A program made the translations under genes and the position numbers. From Dryas octopetala (lineage: Eukaryota > Streptophyta > Magnoliopsida > Rosales > Rosaceae), in NCBI GenBank assembly GCA_963921425.1, contig OY992840.1:5706501-5770500 (forward strand): a stretch of 64,000 nucleotides of DNA. Reading direction: 5' to 3'. Each line of letters begins with the position of its first letter. Within the stretch, counting starts at the first letter, position 1. The notes beneath the pieces were generated by a model that searched no databases, was not told where the DNA came from, and worked only from the letters and a program-made list of their open reading frames with translations. Below are positions 37,201 to 46,964 of the stretch, in pieces.

Positions 37201-37690
37201 GTCCGTCAGGTACTATATATAAATACTATTTTGTCAACTTTATAGCATTTCTGAATAAGATTTTACTGATAGGTGTTGCTGCTAATAGACATGCAGATGT
37301 CATGAAATTTCACTGGAAGATGCTGTTAGGAATAGAACTGAGAAACCTTCTTGTCCAGTCACAGGCCATAATCTTGGAACATGTGATGTGATTAAAGCTT
37401 CTGTGAAAGTTGGAGAAAAAACAATCCTGTTTATGCCCTCATTCCAGAGCTCTATGAAGCTCGAGTGTGTTTATTCGCCAATTGACTTCAATGTCATTGA
37501 GAGGACTCACTTGGGGTCTCTAAGTGAAGGTAAATGTTAAGCTTGAAGCTGAACATTTAATAGTTAGAACCTGAGCTTGTGACACTTTATATGAGGCTAA
37601 TGCTTGATTATTCTGTTACTTTTCCATATTAAACCTGTTTTCTTTTTTATTTTTATCCTTTTTTTGTTTTTGTTTTTCTTGGGTGCCAAG
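37201..37690 (+). other. Spacer of the inverted repeat, holding an exon of the right-hand copy
   Basis: The loop between the two arms. About 37320-37529 reads as a coding exon on + (TEKPSCPVTGHNLGTCDVIK, then TILFMPSFQSSMKLECVYSP and ERTHLGSLSE) with a donor at 37530-37531. Its phase fits exactly the exon starting at 37880 in the right arm. This shows that the right-hand copy is the longer one at its 5' side and that the left arm was added by inversion. Confidence 0.6.
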
Positions 37691-38871
37691 AATATCTCCA
37701 TTGCTTTGGTTCAATACATTCATTTGTTGGACAATATGCAACAATGAGATGAATATGCATAACAGAATTAGGCACATTGAATTATAGCACTTCCCTAATA
37801 GGGAATTATTGACAACCTGATTAGTCCTTTTTGTTTTTGGTGTCAGCATTGACCAAAAATGGGGGCATTTTTTTCACAGGTGTTGTAATGGGGGATTCCT
37901 ATGTTGTCATTCCGTCAACTTGCCATGAGATAGAAACTACTCCAGATGAGATTGATCAGTCAGAATTGAATACTCAAGGTGCGTTGAAGGCTTCTTCTGA
38001 ATTTGTGGTTTGGGGTGTGTATGTCAGTAAGAGTTATTACCACATTAATCCAGGACAACCAAATTCAGAAACTTTGTGAATGTCTAATCAGAGGCCTAAC
38101 ATGAAGTCTCTGAATTTGGTTTTGTTCTGGATTAATGTGTCAGTAACTGTATGAAGTCCATGTTTCTTCCTTTTCCAAATCAGGCTACCAAGTTTGTAGT
38201 TTTCCAAGGGCTTTTCAGTGCTCTACATTCAGTGGACCAGGGTTTGGTATGCTCTTCGAATTGCAACATAGAAACTATGAGGGAACTTTGGACTGCTATT
38301 ATATTCTTCAACCTTCAGACAATGGGCCAATGCTTCTCAGGGTGAACATTAAACTTCTCTTTTGGTGGCTGAAATACTATTTTTAAATGTTCAACCAATT
38401 ATCTTTGTATTGCATATCATTGTTTCTATGTTCCATCTTGATGTAGTTTTACTTCCACATGATTGTGCACTAGCATGCAAGCTATGTTATGTTTATGCTT
38501 ATCTTTTTTGCATTTGTTTTGTTTTGTTTTTTTTTTTTGTACTCTGTTGTATCTATGTTGACCATCATTATAATATATTCTCCAGCTTTCATTTCCAAGC
38601 CCAAGCTAGATCAATCACCTCTATCGCCACCAAATGGTAACCGGCAGCTTGATGCAAAAACCTCAAGGATTTTGGAGAGACTCGAGGTGCCAAGACAATT
38701 CAAAACGGAATCAGTTTCTCCAATCGCCACAAGCAGTGTCATGAAGGATTCAAGTGTTCAGGTAAAGAAGCTTTTGATTCCGTCACAGACTATTTGTGCT
38801 CCGGACCAACGCATGACTACCAGCCAACTAATGAAACCAAACTTCCAGAGGCTAAAAAGGAAACACAAATA
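37320..38871 (+). pseudogene. Right-hand copy of the unrecognised multi-exon gene, broken
   Basis: Plus-strand exons: about 37320-37529, 37880-about 38034 (GVVMGDSYVVIPSTCHEIET), about 38178-38341, and a terminal segment 38586-38871 (RILERLEVPRQFKTES...QRLKRKHK). Compared with the left arm it has lost four bases in the segment near 38283 (after NIETMRE), which shifts the frame, and about 1.35 kb between the sequences at 38575 and 38585, which removes two to three exons. Both copies are therefore defective, in complementary ways. I see no upstream start exon. Confidence 0.65.
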
Positions 38872-39109
38872 AAAAGAAAGCTGTCTTGTACAAAACATGG
38901 ACTTAAAACCTCAAATATGTGTCTTTTCCTACAGTTTGAAGTTGCAGGACCTGGTTGCTAGTGTCTATAGGTAACGACTGATGTGATCAATGCTTTGTTG
39001 TGTTATGGGCATTTCCTGAGATTTGGAATACAAATTTGCAGAACAACTCAACAAGAAATGATAGCAGCTTTTTAGGCTCTTTAGATTGCATGATAACATC
39101 GTTTATAGT
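37691..39109. repeat. Right arm of the inverted repeat
   Basis: Inverse of 34420-37200: its start aatatctccattgctttgg mirrors 37182-37200, and its end gataacatcgtttatagt mirrors 34420 onward. The arms look highly similar where both are present. The right arm is about half as long because of a 1.35-kb deletion near 38580. Confidence 0.92.
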
Positions 39110-39942
39110 TGTGATACACTTCTTACATGACACTATGATAATCATATAATGTATTAACTTAAAAGAAAATAACTGGTATACAAAAGTTATGCTAAACAGG
39201 TTGTCTAATAGTAATTGTAGATATTAGGGAACATAAAGGATCGTACTATGTACTGATTACAAGACTTAATCAATAACACTTGTTAATTGATTATAGATAA
39301 TACCTAAAGTTAACGGGTGTCCGGAAAAAGTTAAAAGGCCAAATTTTGTTTTTGGTCTATGAGGTTTGAGTCAAGTTTTACTTTAATCCCTATTGTTTCA
39401 ATTGTGCCAATTTGGTCCTTGTAGTTTTATAATAGTTGAAATTCAAAGATACATGCATAATTTCGTCAATTTATCAACAAAAATAGTAAATAGCAAATCG
39501 CACAATTGAAAGTAGCCATCATCTCTTTTTTTTTTTTCTTCTTTTAGTTACATTGGTCCTTTTAGTTCTAGTAATACTAAACTCAGATCATCAAACTACA
39601 TTCAAGCTGTAAAAATATGTAAGTCAATGCATTTTACAAGAACAATATTTTAATGGGATTCGGAGCAATATGTTTTTTGGTTTCTGCTGTTTGTTTTTTT
39701 GCATTGTAAAAATCTAGTGGAGGCTGTTTTGTTTGGTCTGAGAATCCCAAAATAGTTTTAGGTAGAAATATGCTTGTCGTTTCCCAGGATATGATCCCAA
39801 AGCATGCTCCCAATTTTATGTTCTCACTTCTCGGCTAGATATATAGTCATAGACTCATACTTCGTTTACAATTTCAACTCGCTACTTGTCATTTCCCCAT
39901 GTTGGAGTTGTATCTCGGCCTTTTCAAGTAATTGTCTGTGAC
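39110..39942. other. Spacer between the inverted repeat and block B
   Basis: AT-rich, with no coding signal. Around 39345-39440 is a 'ttggtctatgaggtttgag...ttggtcctt' stretch like the ends of plant MITEs, but I did not find its inverted partner. Confidence 0.4.
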
Positions 39943-40641
39943 TAGTTGGCCAAATAGTTTTGCATGAAAAAACATAAAAGAATATCGTCGGCATATTATA
40001 TGGTATTATTGTCGAATAGAAAAAAACAAAAAAATCAGTTAACGTTTCATGAAAGCACAAGAGACTAGGAGGTTTTTTTTCAACATTTTCATATGACTCA
40101 TTAACCTCTTATGGCATAACACGGACTAAAACAACCTTCCAGACTTGTAGTCTCATAATTTGACAGATGGGCCTTCCTCAACGTCATATTATTAAGGCTT
40201 GGGTTGACAAATTAACTTAGCCTAAATTATTGACTTGATGATGGAAACATGTAGCTATATATGCCAAATTGTACAAGATGCTTCTCAAGAAATTCATAAT
40301 ATTGCTCTACTTCTTTTTATTATACATGCCATAACATAATCAATTGATCATTGTTCCTAATATCATATATTGACGTAACAAGTAATGAATAATGGAATTA
40401 ATTGCTTAATTCAACGAATGCGTTACAAGACTTATTTTTTAAAGCCATGTCGGTGTGCCACATCAATACATAATAGCCTCCCAGACAAAAAACTTAACGG
40501 AGGTATGTGGGTGTCAAAAAATAGTAGTTGAGGCACCGTCTTTATAACTTTTTTTATTGGGATACCAACTTGAAAAAGGGTGTAAACCTGAGTAACCTGC
40601 ATGTAATTTGCTCATATATAAATATGTGTATATATATATAA

Positions 40642-41189
40642 GAGGAAATTACAGATTTAGTCCAGTTATTTTATACCTAGTTCAATTTTGGTCCACAATC
40701 TTTTTTAATTTCTGTTTTGGTCCACTAATTGTTTCACTTGTTCAATAAAGGTCCAGATTTGTTTTCTCAAATTTGGCCTGCTTTTTACCCTATCAAATCT
40801 CACCCAAATTCAGCAAATATATACTTGTTTTAAAGCTATGCATTTCTTTTTTACAACCATATAAAGATTATTCAAATTGGAGTTCTAAAACTCAAGATAA
40901 TTGACCCTAAAGTAGGGTACCCAAAACTGCCAATTTTTCAAATTTCACCAAATCTCAATTCTCTTAGATTATAATACTCCAAATTTGTTTTTATGACTAA
41001 GAAATGATGAAATATAACTTATACTTCAATTATAATTGAAGAAAACACAACCCAAAAAATTTAAAGTCACAAATCTGGACCTTTATTGAACAAATGAAAC
41101 AATTAGTGGACCAAAACAGAACTTAAAAAAGATCGTGGACCAAAATTGAACTAGGTATAAAATAAGTGGACCAAATCTGTAATTTCCTC
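40642..41189. mobile_element. Mutator-like MITE in block B, 9-bp TSD TATATATAA
   Basis: TIRs of about 65 bp begin gaggaaattacagatttag (left) and gaggaaattacagatttgg (inverted right). The 9-bp TSD tatatataa lies at 40633-40641 and 41190-41198. Block A (near 23745-23756) shows the uninterrupted pre-insertion site with one copy of this 9-mer, which confirms the insertion. No transposase ORF. Confidence 0.93.
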
Positions 41190-41283
41190 TATATATAAAC
41201 TTGCAGAGAAGCAAAAGTGGTGTGGGAAGAGAAAGAGAGAGAGAGTGTGTATGTGTGTGTGTGTGTGTGAAACCCGAAAATTT

Positions 41284-42838
41284 TGTTGGAATATGATCAT
41301 ATAAACATAGCGCAATTTAAATTTCACATGATCTGCTTCGGCTTGATATATGATATTGCAATAAAACATGATTAACCAAGAAGGATTCATATCTTGTTCT
41401 CTTGATTGGAAGCCTATAAAGGTACGAATCCAAACACTCTCCGCCAATTGGTCGTCAATTGTCTGACCTCTAATTAGTCCACACTAGGAGGAGATGGAGG
41501 AATAAACTTGTTGGAGAATGGGAGTGCTAGCTCTCTTCTCACAAGTTAGCATGTAGAGAAAATATAAAGAACGTAGAATGATCTTTACAGGGCTTCTCTT
41601 ATACTGACTTCTTCACTTGGGCCCTCTTATATAGACTTAAGTAAAAAAGGGGGGCTGGCCATCCTAGTCTCATAGGCTAAGTGGTTAGTCCATTTGACTA
41701 GGTAATTAACATTTAATTAATTAATAAGTTCATCATTCTATTAATTTTCTTCCATTTAGTCATAGGGTCAATTAATTAATTTTTGTTCGAACTCATTTCT
41801 AATATCATCCCACACCTATTGGCATGTGACATCTTAAATTTCAATTAAATTCGGCAGTGGCTTTAGGACACTTTCCTAAATCAACCTAATCCGATAAAAT
41901 TACCATTTTAAGCTTAGGTCTCCACAAACTATGATTGACACCTAGCAGCATTAATGTCATGGCTGCCTAGATTAACCGAAAGGGAGAAGAACTTATTCAG
42001 TCTTAATTGCAACACAATACAGTCTTTCTACCATTCTATGTTCTGAATTACGGTCGGGTATGAAATTCCGTCAACTCTAGCATGATCCTTAAGGTCAAAC
42101 ACTAATATTTATATTTCATTTGATCAAGGATGCTTGTTCCATGATCTAGTACTCTAGCCAGAGATTCATGAATCTAAACATATGTTGCCTCTTGGAACAT
42201 CTCTCCTATTACCAGGAGTGACAAATCCTCTGTTGAACACACACATGTCCCCAACATCAGTGACTATGCCTAATTTGTACTTTTAATTAAACTCTAGGAG
42301 CCTAGCATTGTAATATAGCCAAAACATAGTGATTGAGCGCATAGGACAACCATGGCGTCTCAAGTCTAGGGACCAATTGTGTTATCAAGACTTAGCAAAT
42401 TCCTGTTGACGGGTCAGTAATACTCCATGACAGGTATTCATTATGTTGGCCGGTCACGTTCAGTGAACAATCTACTTGCACCCATGATCTTCCCTTAGTG
42501 TCTCTACACCGACAATCTGAGACTGATCATCCTAATCATTAAGCAGAGTTAGAGCATGTTGGTTTTACCGGATTTGATAATGTCCAAATATCAATCCTAC
42601 GACCAAGAGCAATTTAATTAGACTCTAATTACTGAGAGATATAAGTCTCACGGTCCTAACTTCTTTAAGATATATTATTCCTTCAACTTAAAATCATGAA
42701 CCTCTTTCATGCATACACACATATATAAAGATCTAATATGTATACGAAGAATGATACATAAAAGACAAGTTTTTCGTGATGTTAAAAGTATACACAATAC
42801 GTATATCAAAACGATTTGCATTTGGACATATTCCAACA
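41284..42838. mobile_element. Solo LTR in block B, TSD AATTT
   Basis: Counterpart of 23827-25386 with the same TGTTGGAATATG and CATATTCCAACA ends and the same TSD (41279-41283, 42839-42843). Length is 1555 bp. Identical ends and flanks in both blocks show that it was already a solo LTR when the block was duplicated. Confidence 0.92.
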
Positions 42839-44932
42839 AATTTTTCAAAAGGTATTTGAAATTTTTTGAATTTATATCCTATTTTCCTTTTCCATTATAA
42901 TCATTTTTGGTATTTTACAAAAATTAATCGTTTTAAAAAGAACTGTTTTTTAATTTACAAATCATTTTAAGGTTTGACTTCATTTTGACCAAACCTAAAT
43001 TGTTTTTTTGAACTTAATTTTGGTATAGTTGGGTAGAGCTCGACTCTACGAGCGTGTAGGTGCAAATGGTGCATGAATCAAAATTACATTTTAAAAGTTT
43101 CAGGTTTTAATTTGAGGGGCAATTTGGTAAATTCGTATCTTAGGGTTTTAGTATAAAAATCCAAACTTCAAAAAAAATTCTCCTTTTTTTGAAAAACTCA
43201 GCCTCACACACACTCTGGCCGGTTCTCCGCTTTCCGACGGCCAATGCCATTGAGACCGATGGCAATCAAATTGTTCATTTTGTATGTTACATAAAGAGTT
43301 TTCACTTTGGTGATTTCGTGTTTTAACAATTGGTATTTTTATTGAGAGTTCAATTTTAAAACTTCTCAATTCGGAGTGAGAGCTTCTTTATCTTGCCACC
43401 ACAAGATCTCGTCCTTGCATCCGTGGCTGCTAACAAGGATGCAACAACATATCAAACGAAAAGAAAAATTTTGAGCTCATAATAATAAGTTAAGGAATTC
43501 AATTCAAATATACTTCCAAATTTAGAATTGGCATTCTGGACGTGGATGTTTGATTTGTTAACCATATCAATCATCCCAAACGGATGCTAGACTATGTCCT
43601 TATTGGCTATTAAAATACTCCTATATTAAACATCTTACTGTATTAAGTTATTAACCAAGGAACCAAATAGCTATTTAACAAATACCTTTATAAGATAATA
43701 TTTTCGTAATAAGCAAAAGTACATAATAATCCTTAGCCCCTAAGTTAAATCATGAATAATGACCAATATTTAACATGCATAGCATGTGTTTCAGAAAAGG
43801 TAAAGTTTAAGTTAATTACTTATTAAATTATCATGAATAAAATTACCTATTAAACCGGCAGTGTCAATAAATTATGTTATGAAAATAGAAAAACATATAT
43901 AGAGGGAGAAAATAATTACCATGTAAAAAAAAAAAAGAGTAACGACAGCGTGGCAGTGGGGACGTCGCCGTTAGTCTTGTACGCGGTTGTCGGGCGCAAA
44001 GGAGTGAACCAAAGTTAAGAAGCTTTCCTCTTCCTCTATCCACTTTTTGACCGTTACAAAAACACGGTTGTCTTTTCCCAAAATGCCCCTAGTGCCCGCA
44101 CTTAATTACGAAACGTGCTTTCTTACGTCTTCCCACTGTCTTTCAATTTTCTTTTTTCTTTTTTTCTTTTTTTTTCTTTTTTTCTTTTTTTTTTCTTTTT
44201 TCTTTTTTATGGACAATAGTACCCACCAACTGCCGCTTGTTTTACCAAACTCTTGATTATTCCAAAACCCAACCCCCGTTTGTTAGCATTATTTCACTTG
44301 CCCACCTTTTTTTTCAGACCCATTTGATTTGGTCAATATTTTGGGAGGGCAGGTTAATTGCTATCATTCTAGCTCGTGTATATTCAATGAAAATATATAA
44401 TGACCCAAGACTAATACTATATGAATTTATGTACACTACAAGACAAGTATACGATTTGATGAAATTTTCTGTTGGGCGGAAAATGGTCTTTCAACCACCA
44501 ATTTTGACCATTATCAATCAAAATCTCTCCTAATAATTAGATATTTGTCAACCAAATGAGCCTTGATTGTACAAATAGTTTTGTACAATTAATATGCAAC
44601 AATATAAGAAGACATCGACATACTATATATGAAGAAGCCAAATTGTACAAGTAAGATGCTTCTTATATATGAAATATTTCTACTTCTTTTTATTAAGAGG
44701 AGATAACATATATTATTATTGCCCTAATATATCTATTTATGTTGACGTAACAAGTTGGTCAACAGCTTATAAATTAAGAGTTTATTCTTTTTTTTTTTTT
44801 TTTGTTCTCTTGGCCGGGGCTGATCAGCAACAGAAACCCATTATATATTATTTTGTTCTGCTTACATGCCATGCATCTAGATGGTGACTGATTATTCTTT
44901 TCTTCTTTTCTTCATGATGGATCATTATTTAA

Positions 44933-46833
44933 ATGAATCCTTGCATGGAATAATATACTAATTGGAATCTCCGGTAGATATCCAGTATTTTTTTTTATAC
45001 AACAATTAATAAGACATATATACTACTTTCTCACCCATTCCAATACCACTTGAAGTAAAATTCATTAGTTAAATGTCAAATTAAATATTAATGTCAAAGT
45101 CATTAAATTGAATTTATTAAAGGAGATTTAGAGTTCAGTTTATTTTATGAGTCTTTTTTAAACTACAACCGGTAGTGATTTAAGATTTTTAATCAAGACT
45201 TTTTATTTTTCTTCTTTAATGGTTTTATGTTAGGTTTTAACTCCGGAATTTTGGGCGAAACGTAACATATATGCAGCCTCTACAAAGCCCACTCCACATC
45301 CTAGGAGAGGAAATACCTTTCAAATCGGGGGAGAACTTTATTATGAATTAAAATGATTTTCTTATAAATTAAAATGACTTTATTATGAATTAAAAAATTT
45401 TTTCTTATAAATTAAAGGACTTTATTATGAATTAAAATAATTTTCTTATAAATTTTAAAGCACCCATAGTCTCCATCTAAAAACTGTTTTTCTAAAGGAC
45501 CCAAGCCTAATTATCTGTTTATTAAATGATTGATGTGTCATTAAAAATAAATAAATAATTTGTCCAAATTGGAACAAAACACTGTTACATTGTTTTATTA
45601 ATAAAATTAACAATAAAATAAAGAGATAATTAGGCTTGGATCCTTTAGAAAAACAGTTTTTAGATGGAGACCGAGGGTGTTTTAAAATTTATAAGAAAAT
45701 CATTTTAATTCATAATAAAATATTTTTAATTTATAAGAAAATTCTTTTAATTCATAATAAAGTCTTCCCCCGATTTGAAGGGTATTTCCCCTCCTAGGGT
45801 GTAGAGTGGGATTTATAGATGCTTCTGCCCAAAATCCCGTAGTTAAAACCTAACATAGCCGTCAAAGAAAAAAAAATTGACTTGATTAAAAATCCTAAAT
45901 CACTATCAGTCTTAGTTTAAAAAAAACTCATAAAATGAATTGAATTCTAAGTCTCCCTAAAATAAATTTTGTGAATGAAAGAATGCTAGCTGCATTTTCT
46001 TTATTCTCTTTCATATTTCTAATTATCGTTTTATGATCATAAGATTGATAACTATTTGTTTGCTAGATTACCTAATTTTTACAAAAAATTAATTAAATAA
46101 AAAATTAATCATTTAGTGGTCTAACTGTTTTCAAATACATATACAGCAGTGAAATATAGCCGTTACTAAGTAAAACAATCAAAGGAAAGTAGAAATAATC
46201 TTTAGAGAAATGATGTATAAAATAAATGGTTCATTATAAGCTAGCTTACTGGGGAGAGTAGAAAAGGTGAAAAGGAGAATACAGTCAGTATTTCTCTTGT
46301 AAATGTAGTATACCTCCAAATTAGTGAACACGTAAGACTGCTTATCATCTTAGTTGTCAATATGATTATTCCTTTGACTTGTGAAGGGCCCAAGGGCCCC
46401 ACCCCTGTCTCTCAAGCGAACCTTAGCCACTGCATGAATTAGCACTTGTTAAATTTAATTCATTTTATCCAATCCCCTAGCTACTGCCTACTCAACATGA
46501 TACAGTACGTAACACCAAATGACCAATCCAATCATTCATTAACAACCCAACATATATTCATTAAATACATCCACGCAAATCCCCTTAAAAAACAATCACA
46601 AATCTGTTTGTTGTGAGTTGTAACCACCATTCACTTTGCAGTGGCAAAAAGGGTAATATCCAAGACAACCAAGGGCATTCATCAGCAGCCAAGGACCATT
46701 CACACATTCTTCTCTTTCTCAGTTTCTCTCTCCTCCTCTCTCTCTCTAAGTCTCCTGGTAACCTTTGCATTTATCCCTATTGGCCTCTTGACCTTTTGGC
46801 CATTGCTGTTTGTCTATATATATATCTTTATAT
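44933..46833. other. Intergenic region upstream of the XTH gene
   Basis: Includes the foldback element at 45118-45960; the remainder is AT-rich. No coding region is recognised. The part from about 46370 to 46830 probably contains the XTH promoter. Confidence 0.55.
45118..45960. mobile_element. Foldback element with about 390-bp inverted arms
   Basis: Left arm 45118-45510 begins ggagatttagagttcag and ends aagcctaattatct. The right arm 45622-45960 is its inverse, starting agataattaggcttgg and ending ttctaagtctccct. About 110 bp lies between them. The arms contain short internal repeats (tttattatgaattaaaa). A single arm of the same family is at 9318-9660. TSD not resolved. Confidence 0.85.
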
Positions 46834-46844
46834 CTATATATAAA
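46834..46844 (+). promoter_or_regulatory. Probable TATA box of the XTH gene
   Basis: CTATATATAAA, about 120 bp before the XTH start codon, preceded by T/A-rich sequence and followed by a GA-rich leader (46885-46905). Position and sequence fit a plant TATA box; several overlapping TATA repeats upstream make the exact one uncertain. Confidence 0.5.
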
Positions 46845-46964
46845 ACTTGCAGAGAAAGCAAATTAAGGAGGTGTGGGATTAAAAGGAGAGAGAGAGAGAG
46901 AAAGAGAAATTAAAGAAAATTAGGAAAGCTGAAATTAAAAGGGACCTTAAAGGCCGGAAAGGAA

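Larger units (their letters stand above)
39943..44932. repeat. Duplicated block, copy B (direct orientation)
   Basis: Matches 23057-28768 (copy A). Differences: a 548-bp Mutator-like MITE (40642-41189) is inserted, the 880-bp segment corresponding to 27202-28085 is missing (junction near 44630), the 28369-28739 MITE is absent, and the C/T-rich tract near 44150-44210 is shorter. Elsewhere only scattered single-base differences are visible. Confidence 0.92.
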
